DNA of 64,000 nt, from contig NZ_CP096147.1 in assembly GCF_026016445.1 (NCBI RefSeq), forward strand, positions 188,501 through 252,500, read 5' to 3'. Positions 44,676-52,991 of this stretch are shown here, piece after piece. The DNA comes from Cognatishimia activa (GTDB lineage Bacteria > Pseudomonadota > Alphaproteobacteria > Rhodobacterales > Rhodobacteraceae). Below the pieces are notes generated by a model. It was not told where the DNA came from. It searched no databases and saw only the letters and a list, made by a program, of their open reading frames with translations. Position numbers and translations under genes: made by a program. Every line of letters begins with the position of its first letter. Position 1 is the stretch's first letter.

Positions 44676-46196
44676 GTGGGATCTTTCGAAGCATTTGCAT
44701 CGGCCGTAAGCCAATTGGTTGACCCGTTCAGCGTGGTTTTATTGCTGGGTGGTGTTCTATTGGGCACGATCATCGGAGTATTGCCCGGTCTTGGGGCACC
44801 GATCGCGATCACCATCGCATTGCCATTCACACTGTACATGGAGCCAGTGCCAGCCTTTGTGCTGCTCTTGGCGATCTATTCCGCCGCGACCTACGGCGGG
44901 TCAATCTCTGCGATTACGTTGGGAATACCCGGAACAGGATCGGCTGCGGCCACGGTGGAAGATGGACATAAGATGTTCAAGTCAGGCCGGGGCGGTGAAG
45001 CGCTTGGCCTTTCGTTGACGGCCTCGATCATTGGCGGATTGTTTTCAACAGTTGCATTGGCTCTCCTTGCACCCATGCTGGCGCGCATCGCGGTTGAGTT
45101 TGGACCGCTTGAGTATCTTGCGATCTCGGTCTTTGGCATCATCGTTGTTGTACGCGTTGCCGAAAAGAGCTTGGTCAAAGGCCTGGTCTCGGCCTGTATT
45201 GGGATTTGGCTGACAACCTGGGGCATCGACAATATCAGCGGTGCAGAGCGCTATATCTTCAACAACTACAATCTTTACGAAGGCCTGCCGTTTGTTGCGG
45301 TTCTGGTTGGGGTATTTGCGGTCTCCGAACTGCTAATGAGCTCAGAGCGCACGCTGCCGCCTGTCGACTTTGGTGCCAAAAGCTTGAAAGCGTCACTGCC
45401 TACTTTGGGCATCTTGAAAAAGTTCCGAGCGACCCTCGCGCGTTCCTCTGTCTTGGGGACTATTATCGGAATTCTGCCGGGCGAGGGTGCCGCGGTTGGT
45501 GCCTTCTTCAGCTATGCTGAGGCAAAGCGCCGGTCCGATACACCGGAGAAATTTGGAACAGGCATTCCCGAAGGTGTTGTGGCACCTGAGGCTGCAAACA
45601 ATGCAACGGTTGGCGGGGCCTTGGTCCCAACGCTGACACTCGGGATCCCCGGAAGTCCGGCGGCGGCTGTTCTCTTGGGGGCCTTTTTGATCCAAGGACT
45701 CGCGCCTGGCCCCAAGCTGTTCTCCGAAGCGCCAGACCTGATGTATGCGATCTTCATCAGCCTGTTTGTCATCAACATCGTGATGCTGTTCACAGGGCTT
45801 CTGACGATCCGTGCCGCGGCCCGCATTATCACCATTCCACAACAAGTGATTGTCCCAACGGTGATGCTTCTCTGTCTGATTGGTGTCTTCAGTGTGAAAA
45901 ACGATCTCTTCGGAGTGACTGTCCTAATCTGTGTCGGTGCCTTCGGCTATGTCTTGCGCAAGCTCAAATATGCGATCGCACCCTTCACGATAGGCTTTGT
46001 TCTTGGCCCGATTTTGGAGCGGTCCTTCCGCCAAAGTTATTTGCTAGGCGACGGCACTCTTATCGGTTTCTTTGAAAGCTGGATCGCAGTGTTGATTTAC
46101 GGCCTCTTGGTGCTGACGGTCGCAGGTGGCCCGGTATTGAACTTCATTCGGAAACAGCGTGGCGCCGCTTCCAGTCGAGGTCAGAACAATGTTTGA
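44676..46196 (+). CDS. tctA: Tripartite tricarboxylate transporter large subunit TctA 1
   Basis: A 506-residue membrane protein with about twelve segments: GVLPGLGAPIAITIALPFT and YGGSISAITLGIPGTGSAAATVEDG near the N-terminus, and PGEGAAVGAFFSYAEAKR and EAANNATVGGALVPTLTLGIPGS later, both repeat-type TctA motifs. GTG start with an AGGAC SD-like sequence. It forms the sodium- or proton-coupled channel with TctB. The sulfatase ATG lies inside its last codons. Confidence 0.93.
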   Translation: MGSFEAFASAVSQLVDPFSVVLLLGGVLLGTIIGVLPGLGAPIAITIALPFTLYMEPVPAFVLLLAIYSAATYGGSISAITLGIPGTGSAAATVEDGHKMFKSGRGGEALGLSLTASIIGGLFSTVALALLAPMLARIAVEFGPLEYLAISVFGIIVVVRVAEKSLVKGLVSACIGIWLTTWGIDNISGAERYIFNNYNLYEGLPFVAVLVGVFAVSELLMSSERTLPPVDFGAKSLKASLPTLGILKKFRATLARSSVLGTIIGILPGEGAAVGAFFSYAEAKRRSDTPEKFGTGIPEGVVAPEAANNATVGGALVPTLTLGIPGSPAAAVLLGAFLIQGLAPGPKLFSEAPDLMYAIFISLFVINIVMLFTGLLTIRAAARIITIPQQVIVPTVMLLCLIGVFSVKNDLFGVTVLICVGAFGYVLRKLKYAIAPFTIGFVLGPILERSFRQSYLLGDGTLIGFFESWIAVLIYGLLVLTVAGGPVLNFIRKQRGAASSRGQNNV

Positions 46197-47697
46197 TCGG
46201 ACTGAAAACGCAAAACGGCCCAACATCCTCTGGTTCTGTGCTGATCAGATGCGTCACGACACGATTGCGGCGCTGGGGAATACAGAAATCTCTACCCCGA
46301 ATATCGACCGACTAGTACGCATGGGGACTGCGTTCGAGAATTGCTATGTTCAAAATCAGGTTTGCACACCAAGCCGTGCTAGCTTTCTGACGGGGCGGTA
46401 TCCCGCTGCGCATCAGGTTTACCGCAACAACAACACATTCTTTCCGCCAGACGAAAAGCTTGTGACCAAAACGCTTGCTGACGCAGGATACGATTGTGGT
46501 TTGATTGGCAAGTTACATCTGTCCACTGCCACACGGTTAGAGGCACGAAATGACGATGGGTATCGCGTTTACGAGTGGTGCCAAAACCCGGGGTGGGAAC
46601 GTGTCGAGGGATCAAACGCCTATTGGAATTGGCTGCGCGAGAAAGGCCATGTTCCAGAAGAGATTTTCCCTGATAAACCACCCTATCTTTCGACAAGTGT
46701 GCCCACAGAAATTCATCAGGCGGAATGGATCGCTGATCGTGCCATTTCCTTCATAGATGAAGAGCGGTCGGGCCCATGGCTCTTGAGTTTGAACCCGTTT
46801 GATCCTCATCCGCCGTTTGATCCACCGGAAGACCTTTATCAGAAATACTCTGAAGCTGATCTAACGCCCCCGCTGTTCAAGGAAAGCGACGTCGCCCATC
46901 AGCAGAAGTTCCGCAATGTTCGGAACCAGATGCGAGATGCGGTCAATCCGGTCTTAACTGAGCAGGAACGACAGCAATTCGCACCCAAACCGGGTGATCC
47001 GCTGGGTGCAAAACCGCCCAAGCGGTTTGATGGGATGGCCGTGAAGGCCGCCTACTACGCGATGATCGAAAATCTGGACAAGGCGTTTGGCAAGATCCTC
47101 GATCATCTGGAGCATCGAGGCTTGCTCGACAACACAGTGGTCATATTCACCTCTGATCATGGTGAAATGCTTGGGGACCATGGGCTGCTGTACAAAGGCT
47201 GCCGGTTCTTTGAGGGCCTTGTGCATGTTCCGCTGATCATGAGCGGACCCGGTATTGAGGCGGGGCAACGCCGCAAAGCCTTGGTTGAAACCATTGATAT
47301 TGCGCCGACGTTGTTGGAATACGCGGGAATTGACCAGAGCCATGACATGCAGGGCTTGTCGCTTTCACCTGTTTTGGGCAAGGGCTTGGACTTCCACAAA
47401 GAAACGGTTGTGACGGACTTCAACGACAGCGTCGCGACCAGCGAGGCGAAGGATGACACACAAGCGTCGATGACCTTTGATGGTCGCTACAAACTTGTCG
47501 TCTACCATTCTCATCCCGGACTCGGAGAGCTTTTTGATCTGCAAGACGATCCCAATGAATTCACCTGCCGCTGGGATGATCCTGAATATCAAGGCCTCAA
47601 AGTTGAATTGCTGCAACGGCACATGGACAGAATGATGGGAACAATTTGTGCAGGCCCTGAGCGCGCACCAATGCCCAACATAGTACGCCCCGGCTAA
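46189..47697 (+). CDS. Cys-type sulfatase
   Basis: A 502-residue alkaline-phosphatase-superfamily sulfatase: RPNILWFCADQMRHD (metal Asp near 19), the formylglycine motif CTPSRASFLTGR with Cys59, IGKLHL, and a GDHGLL-type metal site (FTSDHGEMLGDHGLLYKG). The Cys needs oxidation by a formylglycine-generating enzyme encoded elsewhere. No signal peptide is seen, so it is probably cytoplasmic and acts on an imported sulfate ester. Start overlaps tctA by eight bases, a strong sign of functional coupling. Choline sulfatase is not supported. Confidence 0.87.
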   Translation: MFDRTENAKRPNILWFCADQMRHDTIAALGNTEISTPNIDRLVRMGTAFENCYVQNQVCTPSRASFLTGRYPAAHQVYRNNNTFFPPDEKLVTKTLADAGYDCGLIGKLHLSTATRLEARNDDGYRVYEWCQNPGWERVEGSNAYWNWLREKGHVPEEIFPDKPPYLSTSVPTEIHQAEWIADRAISFIDEERSGPWLLSLNPFDPHPPFDPPEDLYQKYSEADLTPPLFKESDVAHQQKFRNVRNQMRDAVNPVLTEQERQQFAPKPGDPLGAKPPKRFDGMAVKAAYYAMIENLDKAFGKILDHLEHRGLLDNTVVIFTSDHGEMLGDHGLLYKGCRFFEGLVHVPLIMSGPGIEAGQRRKALVETIDIAPTLLEYAGIDQSHDMQGLSLSPVLGKGLDFHKETVVTDFNDSVATSEAKDDTQASMTFDGRYKLVVYHSHPGLGELFDLQDDPNEFTCRWDDPEYQGLKVELLQRHMDRMMGTICAGPERAPMPNIVRPG

Positions 47698-47731
47698 GGA
47701 ATGGATCCTCCCCACGATGCTGCCGGGCAAA

Positions 47732-47767
47732 AAAACCGAGCAAGGCCTGACTGCTTTGCTCGGTTTA
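47732..47767 (+). terminator. Rho-independent terminator of the tct-sulfatase operon
   Basis: ACCGAGCAA (47735-47743) pairs with TTGCTCGGT (47756-47764), with an A-run before and TTTATATTTT after, giving a clean terminator just downstream of the sulfatase stop. Confidence 0.85.
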
Positions 47768-47826
47768 TATTTTGCAACTAACTTTGAAATAATCTGGGGA
47801 AGCGGGAATAGCCCCCCAAGCAGATT

Positions 47827-48549
47827 TCATCGATTTTTGGTGAGCTCAGAAAGCAGGGTCGGGAAATCATCCACATAGAGATCAAAGTCTGGGTTTGGCA
47901 CGGGTTCTGGTGGTTCTTCGTCACCCCATTCGCGCGGGCGCCGAACAAAGGCCGTTTTGAACCCACAAGCTTTGGCGGCATTCAGATCAAAGTTATGCGC
48001 CGCGACCATGCAGATTTCTGAAGGTTGTAATTGCAGGAATTCCGCGCCGCGGTTGTAGACGTAGGGGGCTGGCTTATAGGCCCCGATAGCCTCACAGGAA
48101 AACACCGCATCCCAAGAGATATCGTTCGCACGTGCAGTGTCTGTGACAATGCGGAAACTAAGGATGGTCAACGGGCAACACAGGAAATGTTTGCGCAATT
48201 CACGTTGGACCTTGGGGAAATCAGGCCAGCATTGGAAAGCATGGGGCGCAACATAGGAAATGTAGTAGCGCTCCGCTTCAGTAAACATTTCCAATTGTTC
48301 GTCCCGCAGCAAGGAGTCCAGAGCATCACGGTGCCCATTATCAAAATTGTAATTCGGGTCAGGTTTTACACCAAACTCTTTCATGATTTTCAGAGACCTG
48401 CGACGAAGATCATTGGCAAGGCGTGGCCAGTCTCGCACTTGCCCATGTCGCTCACCAATTTTAGACAGGGCCTCTGTGAAACCTGTGTGCCAATCCAATA
48501 CGGTTCCACCGGTATCGAATGTTAAAGCTCTGACTCTGCTGAAATCCAT
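47827..48549 (-). CDS. HAD-superfamily haloacid-dehalogenase-like protein
   Basis: A 240-residue protein of the type II haloacid dehalogenase-like fold: motif I TFDTGGTVLDW (about 9-19), motif II LTILSF, motif III AYKPAPYVY, and motif IV AAHNFDLNAAKACGF. The second conserved acid of motif I is replaced (DTGGT instead of DxYGT), so dehalogenase activity is uncertain. It could be a phosphatase-like relative. It stands alone, pointing away from the IclR island. Confidence 0.78.
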   Translation of the reverse strand: MDFSRVRALTFDTGGTVLDWHTGFTEALSKIGERHGQVRDWPRLANDLRRRSLKIMKEFGVKPDPNYNFDNGHRDALDSLLRDEQLEMFTEAERYYISYVAPHAFQCWPDFPKVQRELRKHFLCCPLTILSFRIVTDTARANDISWDAVFSCEAIGAYKPAPYVYNRGAEFLQLQPSEICMVAAHNFDLNAAKACGFKTAFVRRPREWGDEEPPEPVPNPDFDLYVDDFPTLLSELTKNR

Positions 48550-48823
48550 GGGTGTACCCTTTTGGTAGGACCAATATATAATTATGGTGTATTTGTATAG
48601 ACCAGATAGCCTACCTTCTGACCAAGGAGGAGATACGGGAATCTGGACTGGTCAATTGCTGGATCACATCGGTCACACCACGTGATGCCTTTAAGACAAC
48701 CGGTTTCACGCCCTCCATTTTGTCTTAAGGCTTATCCGGAAACGTACGGGAGTGATGCCGCCCTTGAAAGGAAAACGCGGCTCCCCACAAATGGATCTAC
48801 AAAACACCCGAAATGGGCTGAGT
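48550..48823. other. Intergenic region with an inverted repeat
   Basis: I see no gene. It holds an inverted repeat GCCTTTAAGACAA (48688-48700) / TTGTCTTAAGGC (48720-48731), about 90 bases after the end of the minus-strand aldehyde dehydrogenase, which may be its terminator hairpin, though no T-run is present. Confidence 0.45.
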
Positions 48824-50269
48824 TCAAACGGTTTCGGTCACCAACCTTGTGCGCAGGAAGGCTTGAACACCTTCAACGCTGCCCTCAGAACCATAACCGC
48901 TGTAGTCAACACCTCCAAATGGCGTTTCAGGACTGGCAATGTTAAAGGAGTTCAGACCAAGCATGCCCGCATTTATTTGATCAGCGATTGCCGCACTGGT
49001 TTTCTGATTGGTCGTGAAGGCATAGGCCGCAAGACCGAAAGGCAATCTATTCGCTTCTGCCAAAGCTTCCTCCAGATCGTGGAACGCAATCATTGGAGCA
49101 ATGGGCCCAAAGGGTTCTTCTTGCATGATGCGCGCGCCGTGCGAGACGCGACCCAATACCGTTGGTGCGAAGAAGTTTCCGATGTTTCCGATCTGCTCGC
49201 CACCTGTCAGTAGCTCCGCTCCATTTGATTTAGCATCGTCGACGATTTCTTTTATGGCGGAAAGGCGGCGATCAGAGGCAAGTGGGCCCATGTTCACTCC
49301 GGCGATCAGGCCATTTCCAACAGTCAATTCCTTAGCATTTGCAACGAATTTCTCAACGAATTCGTCATAGACACGTTCCTGGATGATGAAGCGGGTTGGC
49401 GAAACACAGACCTGGCCTGCGTTTCTAAATTTACTGGCAACTGAGGCCGCGGCGGCTGCGTTAATATCACTGTCTTCAAACACCAAAACCGGCCCGTGGC
49501 CGCCAAGTTCCATGGTGCAGCGCTTTAGCGTGTCAGCCGCCAGTTTCAACAAGTGCTGGCCTACTGGGACGCTGCCGGTGAAGGAGACTTTCCGGGCCAC
49601 TGGTGACGCCATCAAGTGGCTCGAAACCTCGGAGGGGACACCAAAAACGATATTGAGGACGCCCGGTGGCAGTCCAGCATCGAGAAAGGCTTGGGCAATC
49701 GCCGTGGCGGTGGCCGGTGTTTCCTCGCTGGGCTTGATGATGATTGAACAGCCAGCAGCAAGCGCTGCACCTACCTTTCGCATGAAGTTTAGAGCTGGAA
49801 AATTCCAAGCAATGAAGGCAAGTGCCGGTCCGACTGGCTCTTGAATGACTGTCTGACGCATATTGGGCAGACGAGAAGGGATTTGGCGCCCGTAGGTGCG
49901 TTTGCCTTCTTCTCCGAACCATTTGAGAACGCCGATTGACGCCCCTAATTCCTGATTGGCCTCGGCAATCGGCTTGCCCTGTTCCAGCGTTAGGATCATC
50001 GCAATTTGATCAGCTCGCCCGTTCAAAAGCGCGACTGCGCGATCAATCACCTGCTGTCGTTCCGCTGCAGGCGTTGCTCGCCATACCGCGAAGCCTTGTT
50101 GACTGCTTTCCAATGCATCGTCGAGATTTTGTTGCGATGCATGCTGAACGGTGCCCAGGATTTCGCCATCGGCTGGATTGAACACCGATTCAGACACATT
50201 GTCGGAGCCTTTGACCCATTCTCCGTGAATGAGCAGGTCGATAGATTGAGGATAGATGTCACGCGACAT
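48824..50269 (-). CDS. NAD(P)-dependent aldehyde dehydrogenase 2 (semialdehyde type)
   Basis: A 481-residue ALDH: N156 in AWNFPALN, E254 in MELGGHGP, and C288 in NAGQVCVSP. The VCVSPTRF segment resembles succinate-semialdehyde or ketoglutarate-semialdehyde dehydrogenases. In a sugar-acid cluster it may oxidise a semialdehyde from a dehydrated sugar acid. It is the last gene of the minus-strand arm, 17 bases after the dehydratase. Confidence 0.9.
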   Translation of the reverse strand: MSRDIYPQSIDLLIHGEWVKGSDNVSESVFNPADGEILGTVQHASQQNLDDALESSQQGFAVWRATPAAERQQVIDRAVALLNGRADQIAMILTLEQGKPIAEANQELGASIGVLKWFGEEGKRTYGRQIPSRLPNMRQTVIQEPVGPALAFIAWNFPALNFMRKVGAALAAGCSIIIKPSEETPATATAIAQAFLDAGLPPGVLNIVFGVPSEVSSHLMASPVARKVSFTGSVPVGQHLLKLAADTLKRCTMELGGHGPVLVFEDSDINAAAAASVASKFRNAGQVCVSPTRFIIQERVYDEFVEKFVANAKELTVGNGLIAGVNMGPLASDRRLSAIKEIVDDAKSNGAELLTGGEQIGNIGNFFAPTVLGRVSHGARIMQEEPFGPIAPMIAFHDLEEALAEANRLPFGLAAYAFTTNQKTSAAIADQINAGMLGLNSFNIASPETPFGGVDYSGYGSEGSVEGVQAFLRTRLVTETV

Positions 50270-50286
50270 AGATTTAGATCCCAGAG

Positions 50287-51405
50287 TTAGTCAAAAAAAG
50301 AGGCCATCAGGTCCGGGTCCACTCCCAACCCGGGTTGGTCGGTGAGAGTGATAACTCCCTCCTGTGGACGTATCGGAAAGATGTCTTCGCGCAGCGGATT
50401 TGGGTTGCCATCCACTTCGAGAATACCGGGTTGGTTACTGGCGGCGAGCAGGTGTGCGGAAGCCGCGAGGGCGATGCCTGCACCAAGTGAATGCGGGCAC
50501 ATGGTGCTTCCTTGATTGGCTGCATGTCGAGCGACTTCCAAACATCCCGTCATGCCGCCCCATTTGCAGATATCGGGTTGAACAAAGTCTAGAAACCCGA
50601 TTTCCGTTGCGGTCTTGTACTGTTCCATCGTGTCGTAGTTTTCACCACCTGCAATCTTCAGATTGTGGCGGGATTTGAGCTCTAACCAGCTTTCAATTGG
50701 GCTGTCCGCAGGTAAGGGTTCTTCGACCCATTTCGGAGAAAATTCTTCAATCTGCGTAAGGGCTTCGCGCGCCAACTGGAGGGACCAAGCCTGATTGGCG
50801 TCAACCATGAACTCATCCTGAGGACGCAACTGCTCCACGAGGTATTTTACGTTTTCCGTGTCACGTTCAGCGCTAAAACCAACCTTTAGTTTGAATTTTG
50901 TGTATCCTTCGGACTGAAGCCGCTGGACGGTGTGCACAACGCCTTCAGGGTTAATGCCGCTCCCGTAGACCTGCATTTTCGGAGAATTGCCGCCCAACAC
51001 TTGATAGAGGGGTTTGCCTGCCCGCCGGGCTATCATATCCCAAATCGCTATATCCGCTGCCGCAATGGCCTGACAAATCGGCCCAACTTCACCGGTTTGC
51101 AATTTTAAGACGCGCAGCGATTTTTCCATATGCGCCAACGCGCTCTGTGGGGAAGTAAACTCTAGGTCTCTGATCCGAGGGGCAATCTCTGTCTCAAATA
51201 GTGCGGCACGATGCTCCGCGCCGCAGGACGGAAAATTGCACCAGATTTCGCCGTAGCCCTGAGTGCCAGATTGATCTGTGACCCTCACAAACACCGCTGG
51301 TCGCGATGTCATAACTCCGAAAGATGTCCTGACCGGCGTTTCCAGCTGGTGCCGTTTGACAGCAACCTCAAGCCGGGTGAGCTTAAACCCGAAATCGATT
51401 CTCAT
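50287..51405 (-). CDS. Enolase-superfamily (mandelate racemase group) sugar-acid dehydratase
   Basis: A 372-residue protein of the MR/MLE subgroup: KxK in KFKLKVG (K172, K174), metal ligands D202 (VDANQAW), E228/E229 (VEEPL) and E255 (GGENYD), the D278-H305 dyad (QPDICKW, CPHSLGAG). Most close relatives dehydrate aldonic or aldaric acids to 2-keto-3-deoxy acids. The start at 51405 overlaps the aldolase stop; the longer frame upstream has no family sequence. It feeds the neighbouring KDPGal aldolase. Confidence 0.87.
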   Translation of the reverse strand: MRIDFGFKLTRLEVAVKRHQLETPVRTSFGVMTSRPAVFVRVTDQSGTQGYGEIWCNFPSCGAEHRAALFETEIAPRIRDLEFTSPQSALAHMEKSLRVLKLQTGEVGPICQAIAAADIAIWDMIARRAGKPLYQVLGGNSPKMQVYGSGINPEGVVHTVQRLQSEGYTKFKLKVGFSAERDTENVKYLVEQLRPQDEFMVDANQAWSLQLAREALTQIEEFSPKWVEEPLPADSPIESWLELKSRHNLKIAGGENYDTMEQYKTATEIGFLDFVQPDICKWGGMTGCLEVARHAANQGSTMCPHSLGAGIALAASAHLLAASNQPGILEVDGNPNPLREDIFPIRPQEGVITLTDQPGLGVDPDLMASFFD

Positions 51406-52052
51406 ACGTTTGCTCCGCGCGCCATGATGCTCCGCATCAAGTCCGCAAAAGCGCTCGCGTCCTGACGGATGTCTTCTATTGCTTTGCCAGGTTGATAGAG
51501 ATTCAGCCCCAATCCAAACCCAGTTGCCCCCGACGCCCAATAGTCAGGCATGTTGTGAGGGCCGACACTTCCGACCGGGACCAAAGTGACATCTGTTGGC
51601 AATACAGCCCGCATCGCCTGCACAACTTTGGGTGCAATGGCTTCGGCCGGGAAGAGCTTCAGGGCGTCAGCGCCGTGTTTCAGCGCAGCAAAACCTTCAG
51701 TTGGCGTTTGAATCCCTGGGCAATAATAAAGCCCACGATCTTTTGCTTCGCGTGCAACGTCTGCATCGAAATTTGGGGAAATAATGATGTTGCCACCTGC
51801 GCTGGCAACGTTTGCCACGTCTTCCTTGGTTAAGACAGTCCCGGCTCCAATCATCATTTTTTTTCCGAACTCGCTTGAGAGGTTTGCGATGCTATCCAAT
51901 GCGCCGGGTCGGTTTAGGGGCACTTCAGCAACGCGAAACCCAGCGTCAAACAGGGTTTGAACGACTGGGACTGCGTCAGTCGCGGGCAATCCACGCAAGA
52001 TTGCGATCAAAGGCATTTCGGCCAGGCAATTGTCTAGAGTCGGACGAGGCAT
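51402..52052 (-). CDS. dgoA: 2-dehydro-3-deoxy-6-phosphogalactonate aldolase
   Basis: A 216-residue KDPGal/KDPG aldolase: E43 in VAEVPLNRPG, GAGTVL loop (69-74), Schiff-base K132 in ALKLFPAEA, and the GSVG phosphate site. The LNRPG pattern is typical of DgoA rather than Eda. It splits the phosphorylated deoxy keto acid to pyruvate and glyceraldehyde 3-phosphate. No kinase for this sugar is in this arm; the KDG kinase at 36260 could serve. Its stop overlaps the dehydratase start. Confidence 0.87.
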   Translation of the reverse strand: MPRPTLDNCLAEMPLIAILRGLPATDAVPVVQTLFDAGFRVAEVPLNRPGALDSIANLSSEFGKKMMIGAGTVLTKEDVANVASAGGNIIISPNFDADVAREAKDRGLYYCPGIQTPTEGFAALKHGADALKLFPAEAIAPKVVQAMRAVLPTDVTLVPVGSVGPHNMPDYWASGATGFGLGLNLYQPGKAIEDIRQDASAFADLMRSIMARGANV

Positions 52053-52991
52053 TTATGTCTCCTTTTGCATCCAGCTCACAAAGGAGCGAATGCCGTCATT
52101 CAATGTAAAATTGGGTTCAAACCCGGTGTCGGATTTCAGTCGTTCGCCGACGAAAGGTGGTCGCGCGACGAGGGATTTTCCCCATGGTGCTGTTCCGCGT
52201 CCAAGGCGGATGCACGTTTGGGGAAGGATGCCTTCGATGATCCGAGCAATCGTATCTGCCGTTTCGCTTTGCCCCGACGTGAGATGGTATGTCGTGTGCC
52301 TAAGGGCGGGTGCGTTGAATGCTGCCAAAAGACCTTCGGCCGCATCATCAACATAGGTGTAGGTATTCGCCCAATCGCCGCCGCTGTTCAGATCAACACT
52401 TTCACTGTTCAGCGCTAGTCGAAGCAGGTCGGGTATCGGGTTCGCGCGCGGCGATTCTGGCACGCGTGGTGGCCCGTATACGCCTGTCAATCTGACACTG
52501 GCCGTCTCCAGCACAAAGCTGTCGTTGTACATGCTGACTAAAAGTTCGCCGCATCGTTTCGTCAGTGCATAGGTCTGCAGCGGCGAAGGCGGCGTGTCTT
52601 CTCGCAGTTCGCTCACATCCTTGCCAACGTCCTGAAACACCGATGCAGTTGAGGCAAAGATAAACCGCTTCCATTGCATCTCTCGACCCATTTCCAATAA
52701 CCGCTGGGTGCCAGCGATGTTTACCTGACTAGCCAAGGTCGGGCTGCGCTGTGCGGCGGTTTCTGTGGAGATCGCGGCAAGGTGGATACAACCTGTGATA
52801 CCCTCTACGTTTCTAAGATGTGCAATGTCATCTTCGCTTGCTAAATCAAGTTTCAGGTAGCGGACATGTTTCAAATCCACCGCGAGTTCGCGGTCGTTAT
52901 CGGTGGCAACGGTCTCAATGCCTTTGGAATTGGCAATTTCAACCAATCGCCGACCGACAAGCCCATTTGCTCCTGTAACGAGTAGGGGCAT
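52053..52991 (-). CDS. NAD-dependent epimerase/dehydratase (extended SDR)
   Basis: A 312-residue extended SDR: TGANGLVGRR (about 5-14), a Ser in FASTASVF and the catalytic Tyr-Lys pair YALTKRCGE. It resembles sugar or uronate dehydrogenases of the extended SDR group, so it may oxidise or epimerise the transported sugar. I chose ATG at 52991 (MPLLVTG), which overlaps the tctA stop; the longer frame to 53036 lies in tctA. Confidence 0.82.
   Translation of the reverse strand: MPLLVTGANGLVGRRLVEIANSKGIETVATDNDRELAVDLKHVRYLKLDLASEDDIAHLRNVEGITGCIHLAAISTETAAQRSPTLASQVNIAGTQRLLEMGREMQWKRFIFASTASVFQDVGKDVSELREDTPPSPLQTYALTKRCGELLVSMYNDSFVLETASVRLTGVYGPPRVPESPRANPIPDLLRLALNSESVDLNSGGDWANTYTYVDDAAEGLLAAFNAPALRHTTYHLTSGQSETADTIARIIEGILPQTCIRLGRGTAPWGKSLVARPPFVGERLKSDTGFEPNFTLNDGIRSFVSWMQKET

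Noticed and set aside
46189..47697. Choline sulfatase (BetC) call
   Set aside because: The neighbourhood has no betaine genes, and the family signature around the catalytic Cys does not match BetC well enough.
48682..49213. Plus-strand frames near the end of aldehyde dehydrogenase 2
   Set aside because: Mostly antisense to the ALDH gene and without recognisable sequence.
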